From: Nectonema munidae
Taxonomy: Eukaryota; Nematomorpha; Nectonematoida; Nectonematidae
Direction: 5' to 3'
Length of the DNA: 64,000 nt
NCBI GenBank assembly: GCA_030549495.1
Contig: JAUIRK010000926.1
Span: 186,001-250,000, forward strand
Shown here: positions 41,301 through 56,300 of the stretch, in pieces
Layout: each line of letters begins with the position of its first letter
Position numbering within the stretch: position 1 is the stretch's first letter
The notes under the pieces: model-generated
What the model was told of the DNA's origin: nothing
The model's input: only the letters and a program-made list of their open reading frames with translations
Databases searched by the model: none
Program-made: the position numbers and the translations under genes

Positions 41301-44300
41301 GCGGGTGTATTTTCATTGACAAGGCACTGATGTACCGCTTATGTCAAACTATGAACAAATTCGTATCGATGATGAATCGAATCCAGAGGCTTCCGTGCTA
41401 TGTCCTCTCAACCAACCTGCCATGCCACCCATAGAGTATGCTGTAGGGGATACGTCAAATTAGTTTTCAAAAAACTTAAGTTATGCTCTAAAAATTTTTA
41501 GTTTTTGTTGAAGCTCTATAACTTTTTCTGAAAGTTTTGAAAGGGTAAATTTCTAAAATTTCTTAATATATAGGGTTTTTTTCTTTATAATTCTTGAAAA
41601 CAATAGCAAAGGTGCAGATTTATGGGAATTTGTTCTTAAAATCAGTTAAAACACAAATTATATTTAGAAAGTGTTCTGATACACACAAAGTCCAAAATAT
41701 TTTCTATTTTATAAAAAAAATTTTGTATTTAAAAAATTGTCGTATGCTGAGTTTTTTAGTTTACTTCAATTAAATTTTAAATGTTTTAGATGAAAAGTTG
41801 ACTTTTGTTTTTTTTTACAAAAAATCTTTTTTGACATATCTTTATAAAAAAAAGTTTTTTTTTAATTTTAATTAATAATTTTTGATTTTTTTTTGTGTTG
41901 GGGCATTTTTTCCTAATTTTAAATTTGGGCATTTTTTGCTACTTTTTAATTGGGGGCATTTTTTCTGCGCACCATATTCGATATGCAAATTTAATTAAAA
42001 TATTTTCGCTGCAAGTATAGTATTTAAATCCACCAATTTTGTAAAAAAAAATAGAAAGTAGTCTTATAAATTTAGGACTTTAGGTATGCGCTGAATACAC
42101 TCTATTTTAAAGGAGTGTTTGAATATTTGGTCTCCCGTGGTATTTCATAATTAACATAAGAGAGAAAGGAAACAAAATAAACTAATAAAGCAATTTTCAC
42201 TATTTTAAAATGGAACGGTCTGTTCTCAGAATAATTTCAAAATAATAGGAGGCATAAAGAATTAGAGTTTATTTGATATTTTCAAGTTTTTATAAGCAGC
42301 AAAAGCCAACCTTAAAGTCTGCTTACTTTAAGATAAATAATTAAAAGATTATTTAAATAACGGTCGACAGACATTTCGCCCCATAGACAATTTGCCCCCT
42401 GACAAATTGTCTCATAGGCCATTCGTTTCATCCATCTTTGCTTATTATATTATATGTGTAAAATTATTAAAAAATTTTATATTCTTGTTTATTTTATCTC
42501 TATTAAATTATTTCAAATTAATCAATGTATCTCTTAATTTTTTAGAATTGTCCATGAGACAAAATGTCTTATGAAAATAACGGGTCGAATTGTCCATGAA
42601 ACAAAATGTCTTATGAAAATAATGGGGCGAATTGTCCATGGGACGAACTGTCTTATGAAAATAATGGGGCGAAATGTCCGAGGACCAAACTAACATAAAT
42701 CAAAGTATACGAAAAAAGAAAATCATTGCGTTTTTTTGAATATTTCTGTCTACAAATAAAATTCTGACAGCTGTCATAAATAGATCAAGTACATTTTTAA
42801 CAACTGAAACATTTTGTTTCGATATTATATTGATTATTATAATAATCAACAAATTTTCTTAAAAAAAGTGATTTGATTATGGACAGTGTTACTTATAAAA
42901 TTTAACAATCGAACATTATAAAAAATATCTCTGCTCAAATATTAAGCAAATAGAGTATTCTTGCTTTTAAACTGAATAGATAATCAAAATATTCATTCCC
43001 AAATAACTATTTAAAAAAATTTCTTGACTTGAAAAAATTAAAGTTTTCAAATGTTACAAAATGTAGCAAACGTAGTGATAAAGATTAAGTGACTTTTGTT
43101 GAAAAAAAATTCTTAGCGCGAGTCTAACAATATTCATTGATATAAAATTGTAACGATTGAAAACTATTTTAATTTAACTCTAAATGGAAATTAGACAGAA
43201 GCAGTGGTGTAACCAAAAAAAGTTGATAGAAGGGGCACAATTTAAAAACAAAAAACTTGCGCAACATTATTTATACTTTCTTGATCCTTTCATTGGAGAA
43301 ATTTTCAAAAACTGATATCGCATAAGATGCATGGGGGCACCATGCGGTACATAGGAGTGTGGGCACGCCCTCTCATGCCCAGCCTAGCTACGTCACTAGA
43401 GAGAAGAGAGCTGAATGAGATAGGAGAGCTTAACAAGAGAAGAGGACTTGAATGAAAGAAGGGAGCTTGAGTGAATGATTGAGTTTTAGCAGAGAAGCTG
43501 TCTAATTTTTCTCATCATCACTTTTTCGACGCATGTTCTTTTCCTCATCATTACTTCTTCTAAGGATGCGTAGCATTCACTACTTTTAGGAAAAATATAA
43601 GTTTTGGGGTTTTAAATCTGATGAGCATGCTAATTGAGAATAATACGAAACACTACGTAGAGAAAAACTTTTTTTATATTTCTCATGATTTTGTTAATTG
43701 AGAATAATACAAAAAAACTGCGTAGACAAAAATCCTTTTATTATTGTTTTTTGTATTTTTCAGTGGAAAACATGCAGTAGAATATCTAAAAATTACAACT
43801 GTAATCTAAACAGTATGTCCTAAAATCTAAACGTGCTAAAAATTTTCAACGATTTAGTAATTAGTTAGTTATTAGTTAAGTTTTTGAATTAGTTAATTAA
43901 AAATTGATGAAAATTTAACTTAGATATGTAGTAGTAAAATAAAATTTATAGATTTTATTAAAACAAAAATTAAAACTCATAGTAGGTAAAAGCGTAATTA
44001 TAGGTAAAATAGAAACCTAAATAAAACTCGTTAAAGATGTAAACTATATCTTTAACTATATAAACTAACTATATAAAACTATATAGTGTTAAATGATTTA
44101 AACTCTATATTTACTAGCCAAATATAAAAATTAATTCAAAGTAAACAGAAAAAAAATTTATTTGTATAGTTAGTTCAGTTCAAAATTAACAGTCAATTGT
44201 TTAATATATTTGAAATGCTGAACGAAGATGAAGCATTCAATATTGAAAAATTTACACAAAATTCGTCATCAGTATTGGATGTTTCCATGTTCTGAGGAGA

Positions 44301-47300
44301 GGATATACATATTGAAATTCTACTTAAAAACATGTATAAGTTTTTGTCTACTAGATATGCTGCATATATTTCCTCAATCATTTTTTCTTGATCTTTTCTG
44401 TCTTTCTTGCCTCCACTCCAGTTATATTTTGAGTTTAATGACTCTATTTCAGGCACGTCAACCCAAAGTCTCTCCTCACTTTTAATAAAAAAATCAATCA
44501 CTTCCCATGTTGAAGTCTTTCCATAATTTAATGACGATTTCAAACTTAACAATGGTACAATTAAAGCAAATTATTTATACAAAAAAATTCACCTGTTGTG
44601 AAATCCTTCGCAATGATTGTTTGTTCTTATTTTCCTTTTAAAAACGTTCCACAGAATTATTCTATTGAGCCAGTTGTTTTCAAAATATAAAAAAAATTCT
44701 TCAAGATTGAAAATATTCATCATTCTTTTCAGCTTTCTATAAGCAACTTTGATCTTTGGTTAAAAATATATTAATATTAAAATAATTTAAGGTTAATATA
44801 TGTGATAATAATTGTAATGATTATATACTTCATTCTCAGGTAAGAACGCTAAAGCAAGTAACATTTTTATGCTCTTTCTGAAGGATAAACTTTTTGAATA
44901 TAAGGGACGGAAGCCCATTTCAGATAGCTTTCTGTATATGCTCTGGTAAAAATGAAAATAGCATCCGTGGTAGACAACGTTAGGAAACGGCTAAAAATTT
45001 ATGATTTCCTAAGTATAGAGTATTCATATATGTAAACTTACTTCTCGTGCAGCTGAAATGATCGCCTGCTCAAAATCACCAACTATAGTTTTCAATTGAT
45101 TTGAATTTATAATTTCTTTTAAATGATCGAAAATTAGTCTTAAATAGCAAAATACCTGTATAATATAGCAAAATACCTATATAGTAAATACCTGTATGTC
45201 TGTTGTTTTTTGTCACAAGCAATAGCATATAAAATTGGTATTTGAGTAATATTTAAGAATGCGTATATTTTTATAATTTGATAGAAGTGACACGGCGCTT
45301 TTTTAAAAGTTCCATCTATGTATATTTCGAATAAATTTGATGTTTGAACTAAATGAGTAAGCATTTTTCCATGAAAAATAATCAATCTTTTATTCTCATT
45401 TGTAAAACAGTCTAACTTTAGAAAATTAACCCCATTGGCTTTAGTGTACTTTTCAGGTATATCAAAATGTAAATTGGAAGGAGGCTTGACTCTCTTTTTG
45501 TTGTAACGAATTTTTCGTAGAATACTTCTTTTGAAACTCAGCGTTTCTCTGTCTTCCCGATTTAACTTTGTTATGTTTTCTCTTTAAAAAGATAAAATAA
45601 ATACACACGCTAAATTTAGAAAAAAAAAGTACTGATATATTTGCATACATGTCAAATCTCCCGGTATATCCGGGAGACTCCAGGTTTTTCTTAATATCTC
45701 CCGATCTCCAGTTTTTTAGTTTTAATCTCCTGATTTTTAAGTTTCAATCTTGGATCAAGTGAAAAACAAAAATTTTAGTTTGAATATAATTTTCTAAATA
45801 TTTTTTGTTTTCTTTATGCTATTGAATGCTGGTATTTTCATTTATAAATAACATTTTTCATTAATATTTAAAAAAGTTCTGCACTAAAAGTTGTTAATAG
45901 ATCAATAAATTTATTAATTGAACATTTTCTGTTTTTTGTTAGATTTTTATAGTCGAACTTTAATCTAAAAGAAGTCTAAAAGAACATCTAAAATAAGACA
46001 AAAAGATGATACTGTTGGATGATTCTAATTTGAAAGTAACTCTAACATTCTTCACGACCTAAAAAGAAATTTTGTGGTTCTTTAAAATACAAAGTATCCT
46101 TTAAAAATGAATAGAAGGTGACCAAAAAGAAGCAAATAAACTCTTGTATTACTGTATTCATGTGGAAAACAGTTAAGTTGGGTATCAGGGTCTGAAAGAG
46201 TGAAAAACACAGAGCACGAATCGAAACAACAATCTTCTTGGAAAACTCAAAAAGTTCCTTTACTAATCGTTGAGAATACGGAAAGTGTATTCTACAAAAA
46301 TCTTGACAGGAGAAATTATAGTAACAAACTTTAGTTCAGCATAATTCATACACTTCAGACAATATCAAACAATTTCTAGAATGTGTTCAACTGAAGGAGA
46401 GAATGATGAAAGGTTTCAAAATTTTTGAGAGATTAACATTGTTTTCAATCATGGATTCTTGGATAATTGTATGGTTTGGGTGTTGATAACGCAAACGTAA
46501 TGATTGGAAAACGGAATTCAATTGCTTCAAGATTTTTAGAGAAAAATGAAAGTATTTTTGTAGGCGGTTGTCCATGCCATTTGGCTCACATTGCTGCAAG
46601 TCACGCTAATAATGCTTTCAGCGAATATATTGGATTCAACTTAGAAGATCTTTGTGTAGACTGCTATTACTGGTTTGATAGAACCACTAAACGAAAAGGG
46701 AAGCTTTTAGAATACTTTGAATTTTGTAACCAAGAATATCGTTCTGTTTTGAAGCACCTCTCATTATAAGATAACTTTCTTTAGAAAAATGCACAGAAAG
46801 TCTTAAAAACTTTCCAAGCTTGAGATCATACTTTTTAAGTGAATCTTTCAACAATGAGCGTTTCAAAAGACTAAAATCATGGTTTGACAATCCGTTGCTG
46901 GAACCTGCTTTGATTTAGCATGTTCTTCATGCAATCAACAATTAGTTTATTTACCAATTTTAATTTACTTCTTCAATGAGAAGAACCTTCACTACATTTA
47001 CTTAAATCTACTATAGAAAATCTTGGAAGAAGAATTGCCTCAAGATTTTTGAAACCAACCACTTTAAAAAGCATCAATTCTGTATTGAAACTCAATTTGT
47101 CTGATACTTCTGTTTTTATACGGCCTAAAACAATTTTTCTTGGTGGATTAACAAAATTTAAGTTAAACACATTGCTAAATTCTGGAAAAATAACAGAAGA
47201 AAACTATAATAAATTCATTCAAGCTACCCACGTTTATGATAAAGAAGCGCTTTTGTATATTCAAAAAAAATTTCCACTTGAAGACAAAGTTGTACTCAAC

Positions 47301-50300
47301 AGTTCATAGGTTGACGTTGTTCAAAGGGACAAAAGTGAATGGTCTCAAGTTGAATTTTTTCTTGAAAAGTTTTCGAACCAAATTTTTATAAAAAGTATCA
47401 ACCATGACTCATTGTTCGAAGAATTTGTCGATTACCAATCTTTATCTGCTCATGAAATTGGAAATAATGCTTGGATTGAAGCAGAAATAGTGAATAGTGT
47501 TGATGATGGAGGCCAAAAAAATGTTCATTATCGAATAGATGTTTTATGGCACTACTTTGCTAAAATGAAAATTCCTGGAACTTAGACAGATTTAAAATTC
47601 TTCTTTCCGTTGCTACTTTGGTTCTTGTTCCATCCAAAACATTCATACATAGTAATGCAAGTCTTGAGAGACTATTTAGCATTATAAAGAAAAATAAAAC
47701 AGATACTCGATCTTCTTTAAAGTTAGATGGTACGCTGTCAAGCATTTTGACTATGAAAGCAAATAACCCAGAAAAAGAAAATAATTGTTATGATTGGAGA
47801 ACAGATGAAGAATTACTTAAACTTTCAAAAAAAGCAACTGTAATATACAACACTGAAAAATGTCAGTATTCTTATTAGTTTATTTCTTCTTCAAAAAATA
47901 CTTTTTGTAACTTTAATTATAATAATAATATCGCTATTTTGTGTCAATTCAAAAAAGTCAAATACACATGATAATATTTGTTTTTTGAACAATAACTATG
48001 CAAAACAATTCATTTCTCCCGGTTTTTAACATATTCTCCCGGTTTTTTCCATATTACGCTGAAAATCTCCAGATTTTAAAATTTTTAGGTTGACAGGTAT
48101 GTATTTGGATAGTTGACTTATTTGAAGTTAGTGCTTCCAGTTTTATATTTTCATTAAACTTCTCTATACGCTCATTTATTTTTTCATGATTATGATCAAA
48201 AAACTTGAGAACATCATTGGAGCCGTCATTTTTGACAATAACTTTTCCTAACAAAATAAAAAAAACTACGACATAAAACGACTTCCAGTTTATTTAAAAA
48301 AATGATTTTAAAACGTTTAATATTTTCTAATTTATTATAAAATATATCTGGACAGTTCCTTTTTGCACAGCGATAATGAATTGTAGAATTGAACACTCTG
48401 TTAATATGATACTTAAAATCTTCAATTATTATCATTTTAGGGACTGAGTAAGTTATGTGAAGTAAGTTAAAAATAATGAAAATCGTTTGATTTAAGCCCC
48501 TGTTCCAGACCACTAATTTTGAAAATTGCAACAAAAAATTTCGCCCCCCCCCCCAATAATTTTGAGGATGTGCGCCCCTGTTATAGTTGTTTGTTCAAAA
48601 CAGCTTAAATAAACTAAATGTTTACTATTCAACTTTTTCCTAAATGATACAACAAATTAACATTTTTATTCGTAAAAATATAAACAAGAAACGATAAATC
48701 TTCAAGTAAAGTTAAAATTTATTTAAATGTTTAAATTTAAGAAGTTATTTCTATTATTCAGCAATAAATACATTCTAATTAAAAGTAATCTTTAAATATT
48801 TATGTGTAGATATTTGGTTAGTATGGGGTAAATTGTGATAACAAATTTAAAACCAAAACTTGAACAGTTTCTTCAAATTCAAGCTAAAATGATTTTTGTT
48901 GCTCACGATTGTAAAAAAAATATTTCTAGCTATAAAAATTACATCTATTATCCAATTTTTAAATAGATATATGTTGATTTATTCGACTAATGCAATCATA
49001 AAACCATTAAAAATATTCATATTGCAAAACTTTTCAGATCCTTTATTTTTTATCTTTTTTTGATAACTAGTTAAGTTACTAACTTGAAAGTAGAGTTTTA
49101 TATTTTGGATCGTTTAGTCCAGTGTTTCTCAACATGGCGCCAAACCACCTAACCCCAAGGGTCAAAACAATTTTAGATGGTCCATATAAAAATATTTCAA
49201 ATTGGGAGTCACCAAATTTTGCAAAGGGTCCAATTAAAAATGATCAAATTTAGCCTCAATGCACCAAGTTAAAGGCTCACACTAAACAACATATTTTTTC
49301 TAATAAAAATTCTCACTTTTAAATTTTGAAATTTAACTAATTTTTATTAGACAAGCAGTGTTAAATTAATTAAGTACAGAAATAAAAATAGTGATTAAGA
49401 AAGATGGCCTACTCATTCATATATTTTTGATAGTTAACCTTTTATTATTAGCAATAAAAATAAGGCCGCCATAAAAAAGTTTGTGAGTTAAAAAAGGTCC
49501 TAAAAGAAAAATGGTTGAGAATCATTGGTTTAATCTATTAATATCCTTTCCTTGAGATGGTTCAAAGAATGAAATATTTTTACCCTTATTTTTGTGTATA
49601 GGTACTTCATTTATCCTAAATATCATGAACGATCATCTTGTAGAGCGGGAAAAGTAAATGTTTATCAACCATTTCTAATTTTGTTATTATGCGTTCTTGA
49701 ATTAGAAAACTTAACAAAGATGATTATAATCGACGTTTATCCATTGAAATTTGGGACTGGGACAGGACATCAAGAAACGATTTCATGGGAAGTCTTTCAT
49801 TCGGAATAAGCGAGCTGTCAAAAAGTGAAGTTGATGGCTGGTTCAAAGTTTTAAGTGCGGAGGAAGGCGAATACTACAACGTTCCGTGTAACGACGACAT
49901 CGCTCTAGAAATGGCGCAGATACGCTCCAAGGAAAAAGTAGGCATTTTTACTATATTATAATACAGTGGACTCTCCCAAAACCGTACTCTCTCCGGACCG
50001 AAAATTTTTTCTCGTATTTCGAAATTCCGGTTTCTCGAAACGGCCATTTTTTATACTAAAAAACCGAATCAAACATAAAACTTATTCTATAAAGAAAGCC
50101 TATAACACTCTTTTTAAGGTTCTAATTTTATAAATAAAAAAAAATTATTTTTTTATTAGCCATTGATCTAAATTTATTTGTTTAAAAAAATTTTTTACCA
50201 TTAAAATTTCTCTCTCAATTTCTTCCGTAAGGTTTTGAAGTTTTTCATTCAGCTTTTCGTAGTTAGAGGATTTTATTAAACAGCATTTTTTTGATCTGAT

Positions 50301-53300
50301 TTATCATAGTTACCATTTCCTTATAAGTCAAATTCTTATCATCATTATCTCTCTCATCATCTTCTTCCTCAACCGCAACTTTAAAATTTTCTTCCTCCTT
50401 ACTCGATTGATTTTTAGAGTAGATTTCAAGCAAAGCATTCTCCCAATCATTTCAAACTTCCACTGGAACTAGCTCATCTATTTTTTTATAATTATCGAAA
50501 GTTGCGAGATCATTCACTTCACTTATCAAATCCTTCAAATACTCTTCATCTTTATCTTCAAATTCTCCTTCATTATCATCATTAAGTGTTTTTATATCAA
50601 ATTCACACATTTTAAAGCACTTGGAAATCATACAATCAGTCGTTTCTTTCCATGCTTGGGAAGACCAATTTATAGCGTCTAGAACACTCATTTGTTTCAC
50701 GATATCACTCCCTGTATTCACATCATCAATTTTGGGAAGCACACTGCGTAACAATTTTACCCTGTACTTGTTCTTGAAAACTTTAATTATGCCTTGATCC
50801 AACGGTTGTAATACGAATGTTGTATTTGCTGGAAGAAAAGCAAGCTTCACGTGGCTTTTTTCAAAGTGAACGTGTGAAGCATTATCAAGAAACAATAAAA
50901 TTTCCCGTTTTTGAAATCTTATTTTAGAGCTAAGTTCATCAAGATATTCCTCAAATAAGGAACCAGTCATCCACGCTTTCCTGTTGAATTTCCATGTAAC
51001 TGGCAAACGCTCCATGTCAATCGATTTAAAACATCTTGGCTTTTGAGCTCGCCCAATTATCAAAGGTTTTAACTAAATTATAAAAAACAAATTTGATTTA
51101 AAGTTAGAAAAAATATTCAAAAAAATTTGTCTTACCTTTTCTCCAATCATGCTACAAGTTAACATTATTGTTATTCTCCTTAGAGAACTTGATTCTTTTG
51201 ACATCATCATTTTTGAAGGACAAAGTTTTGTCCCGCAAAGCTAGAAAAAATAAACCAGTTTCATCACAAATAAAAATATTTTCCGGCTTATACCCTTCGC
51301 ATAAGTGATGAATACTCCGTTTCCAATCATTAACAACCATTTTTTAGCGAATTGTTCGGCCTTAGCTCTTATTATGGGTCCATAAACAGGAATATTCTTG
51401 TCGCGTGCAGTTTTGAACCAGGTAAGCATTAATTCATCAATATCAGTAAACTTTGTTTTAGTCACTCTAAATTTGGATGCACATGATGCTTTGCCTTGAA
51501 TTTTATATTTATCCTTAGCCTTCAAAATATCGTAGATGGTTGACTTGCCTAAAGAGTATTTTATTGTTGCCTCGGCAACGTTCAACCCTTTTTCAACATC
51601 ATTTATCAAACTTATTTTTGAATTTAAGTCAAGCTCATTTCTTTTTCTTTTAGGCATTATGTTTTTTCAAACGAATGAAGAAAAGGTGCACAAAAATTCA
51701 ATTAATTTATCTACAAATTTAAAAACGTTAAAATACAATGCGAATTTTTTAAGTTTAAAATAAAGTAAATTATCATTTTAGTTTTATGAAACGTAAAAAG
51801 TATAAAAATAATAATGGACTCTTAAAAAAGCAAGAAATATCATGAATTTACCCAAATTCCGATTTAAAGAACCATATTTTGTCTGTTCGGATTAAATTTT
51901 TTTCTGGTTTCCAGAATTTAGAATTTTGGTTTATTTTAGTTGGCATAACGTATTAAGTATAGGCAAATTTCAGGACCGAAAAAATATTACGGTTTCTCAT
52001 AAATTCCGGTTTATTGAGAGTTCGGTTTTTGGAGAGTTTACTGTATACGATTAAGTAGAGCAGTGGTTCTTAACTTTTTTGTCATTGTGACCCCCTTTAA
52101 AATTAAAAATTTGCTGTGACCCCCTTCAAGTTTGCTACAGAGAGATATGAGTTTAATCCTCTTAAGTTTTCTTGCCTCCTCCCTCTTGTGTAGAATAAAT
52201 TTATTGATAAGTTGGTGAGTTAAAAGAAGACTATTATTTTATTTATAAATATTGACACTCATAGTCTATACTGAATGGGATAATAAGAAACAAAAACAGC
52301 TGATAACAAAGGTAACTATCATTGTATTACTAATCTAGTTTTACAGAAAATGAATATTATATGTATGCAACTTACAGTTTTCTTGTTTGACAGAAAAATA
52401 CATATGCAACTCATTAACAAATAAATTTCTTTTTAAAATGTGTTCCATAACAACATGGTCGCTAATTACATCAAAAAGTGGACGTTGGTCGCGTTTAGCA
52501 GGTGACCGCTATTCACAGGGTGTGATGTGAGTAAACTTATTGGGAGGAGATATGTGGGACCGTTATGGGAGGTGGACGCTATTCAAAGCTGGTCGCTCAA
52601 GCAGGTTTCACTGTATATTAATGAGAAGGTTGGTACTGTTTATCAGATAAAAAATTTTCAAAACAGGGCACAATGTTTGATAATCAACATCTCATGTCGG
52701 CATCAATAACAAGCTTATTACGTGAACTTGTTTTTAAGCTCATCATGGCACAAAATCCTGTCTCGCAGCAATAAGTTGAAGGGGACTGTACTAAAAATTG
52801 CATGGCACGTTTCGAAAGAACAGGGTAAACAGTTTCCAATTTTCCCCTAAACTTTGCAAGTGATTGTTCGTTGAAATCAAGTTTAAGTTGAATGTTTTCT
52901 CGAATTTGGAGAAACTCAATCTTAGCAGAGATATCACTATTCTCAATTGCACTTTCGCTCACCGAAAAAGGTCTAAATATCCAAGCATCATAAAAACGAT
53001 TCTTTATATTTGGAAAATATTCGTTAATTGCCTGGTTGACATGTGCAAGGTGAGCTAATATTTCATCACAAAAAGTACATTCTTTTTAGGTTGAAGAACT
53101 TAGAAAAGAAGTCATTTGAGGAAAAAAGCTCATTTCATTATTTTTAATCTGATTTTGATAAAAATTGATTTTAGATTGAAAACCTGCTATTTTATCTAAA
53201 ATAATATGAGAAAAGGAAAGATTTCCTTGGAGACAGGTACTTATTGAATTCATTTCAGTAAAAAAATCTGCAAGGTAGGCAACTTTGGATAGAAAAACTT

Positions 53301-56300
53301 CATCCTTCATTTTAAAAAAAAAATTTCTTTAGATTTAGAAGAAGACCCTTGTTCTAATAATGTTAATAGCGGTTCTCGAAGGTGAAAAAATCTATTTAAT
53401 ACGTTACCTCTCGAGAGCCAACGCACTTCTGTGTGCAGAAGAAGAACTGAAAAATTCATACCAATTTCTTCGCACATATTTTTAAAAATTCTCGAAGTTG
53501 TAGCATTTTTTCTAATATGATTTACAATCTTGACAACTAAATCCAAAACTTCTCGAAGAGATGGCGGAAGAGTTTTCATCGCTAAAGCATAGCGGTGAAT
53601 CATGCAGTGAGTGAAAGAGATGTAGGGTGCGGTTTTTTTAACGAGAGCTTTAAACCTAGATTTATAGCCAATCATTGATGGAGCCCCGTCAGTACATACT
53701 CCAACAAGCGTTTTCCAGCTTAAACTATGTTTTGCTAAAAAGCTTTCAAGAATTTTGAAAACGTCTTCTCCACGAGCTGTGGTACTTAATGGCTCAGAAA
53801 ACAAGTATTCTTCTTTTAAAGCTTGTTCTTCAAAATATCGAGCATAAACCAAAAGTTGGGAGCAGGATGAAACATCTGTTGACTCATCAAGTTGCAAAGA
53901 ATAAAAAGAACTAGCCTTCACTGCATTTACTGTTTGTATTAGTATATCTTCACTCATATCAAAAATACGCTTTCTGATAGTGTCATTTGAAAGAGAAATT
54001 GATTTTAATTCTTCTGCTTGTTTTTGCCCAAGAACAGATGAAATAACGGCAAGCGGCTATTCCTCGCCAAGAGACATTTCTCGCCATCCACATTAGGAGA
54101 TGGATGAGATATAGTGATGAATTATACATTTTTCTTTCTTTTGATCGTGCCGCTTTCATACTACCACTCGATTTCTTGCCACATGATAGTATTATTTTTT
54201 CTCATCACTTTTCACTCGTTTCTTTCGCAACTAATATTTTTTTCCTTCTCTCTCGTGTCTCTCGCAACTATTATTTTTCTCTCCTTCTTCTATATCTAGG
54301 CATCACAAACCATTCAGCAAACACAATGCACAAACTCACTTTTATAAACATTTATAATTCACATTTTTAATTTGATTCTACAAATCATATTATTTTTTAA
54401 ATATTTGATATATTTTAAGATATACTATTAAATTTATAGATTTAGTTGTAAAATATTTTTTAAATATACCTGAAAATGTTTCATGAAGGATTTAAGTTTT
54501 ACAAAAGAAGGGAAGATAGTGATCATATTGCTATTATGAGAAAAGTTCTAGTTGTCTGGTGAGAGAAATTTTTTAAGTTTGTCTGATCTTAGTATTTGCA
54601 ACTATATCATACAATAACAAATTTTAGTTTTATAACTTTATCTGGTCTCCTTTTTCGTATCAAATTTAGCAAATATTGGGTGCTGTTCTCTTGCTAATTA
54701 TTTAAAAAAGAAAAATGATAATAATTCATGTCTATATAAATTGACAAAATTTTTATTTCTAATCATAACCGTTGTGGGAAAAAATCTTGAAGTATTCTCA
54801 AAATTTTGAAATCATAAAAAATATTTTCAAAATATCATTTTTATCTATACTCAACAAATGTTTATTTAATAATAGAACTAAGTATAAATGGATGTTTTTC
54901 AGTTTTAGTTGATTTAGTTTTTTTAATTTCTTTCAAATAAAATAAAGAAAAATAATATGAATTTGAATATTTCGTATATTTTTAATCAGTTTTTCATTGA
55001 TTTATAATTTATTTTTAAATAGAAGATATTGTTTAAAAAAATTTATTTTGGTTTTCGTATTATACAAAATTTTATTAAAGTAAAATTAAAAGTAATTATT
55101 TTTAGTTTTTCCTATGATTTATATTTTATAATTTTTGAATTTTTTAGGTAAAGTATAGTTAGAAATGATGAATCAATACTTTCTTTTGTCATAATCATGA
55201 GAAAATTAATGAGGAGTTGAAAAGTTGAAAAATATAAAAATAATAAATATTCATATAAAAAATTTTAAATTTATCAGATTTTTTACTTTTAAAAATTTAT
55301 TAAAATTGTCAAATTTACTTTATTCGAAAGGAAAATATAAAATCTAAGAAGATGGAAAAAATAATTCAAAAAAGATCTTGAGAAAAAAAGATATAATAAA
55401 ATAGGAACAAAAAAATTTAAATTTTGATTGAAAAATATATAAAATCGTATTTTTGAACTGGATGTTTACAGAGAAAAAAAAGATTAATCATTTTTCATGA
55501 AAAGATTTGGAACATTAGTAAAGTGATGTTTCTGAATATATAGATGGAATTAAAAAAATTTATTAAATAATATCCATAGATTTCTTACGATAAAAGTTGT
55601 TTTTCTTATAAAAAATAAAATATTAAGAATAGATTATGTCAAAACTATGGTATGAGAAAATGTTATGGGACAAACAAAAAATGATGTATGAGAAAATCAT
55701 AAAAAACAAAAAGATTATCGTATTTAGTTGGTGATGATTTGTATCTTTTGGTTCTTATACTCTTTGAATTAATTCAAGGATCATATTAAAGAATGAAATA
55801 GTGAATGTGAAAAAATTAGAATATAATATAAAAGTAAATTTTGTTTAAGTTCAGAAAAAATATAATAAGAATATAAGAAATTTTTTATTCTCGAGAATTA
55901 AAAAATTTTCATAAAAGATCGAATATTAAATATCCAATTTTATTGTACCTGAATTTTAGTGATACTAATAAAATGAATTGTAATTCATTGAGTTATAATT
56001 AAATATGCGCTATATTATTAGTTCTATATTAAATAAAATTTGTTGAGTATAGATAAAAATGATATTTTGAAAATATTTTTTATGATTTCAAAATTTGAGA
56101 ATACTTGGGAAGATTTTTCCCACAACGGTTATGGATTGTAGAAATAAAAATTCTGTGAGTTTATATAGCCATGAATTATTATCATTTTGTGTTTTTTTAA
56201 ATAATTAGAAGATGAACGAGAGGAATATTTGAAATTTGATAGGAAAAAGGTGACATAAAGTTATAAAATAAAATTTGTGTATTGTATGATTATAGTGCAA

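Larger units (their letters stand above)
40893..42690. mobile_element. Foldback element with about 370-bp arms and a one-sided minisatellite
   Basis: The left arm (40893-41270) and right arm (42135-42519) are inverted copies over ctatggggcgaa, ctgtcgaccgtta, gcttttgctgcttataaaaa and tttcctttctctcttatgtt. The centre holds AT-rich DNA and a SINE-like block at 41290-41450. Outside the right arm a 42-bp repeat (42545-42685) leads to gaaatgtccgaggaccaaac, which I take as the terminus; the left side lacks this part. No transposase is encoded, so it is non-autonomous. The superfamily is uncertain; motifs resemble the foldback element at 54048. Confidence 0.7.

Noticed and set aside
42508-42696. Repetitive minus-strand peptide frame
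   Set aside because: Produced by translating the 42-bp tandem repeat; not a protein.
54104-54370. Hydrophobic open frames in the foldback arms
   Set aside because: Mirror-image frames occur in both arms (54104-54370 and 56537-56777) because the arms are inverted copies; no protein family is matched.
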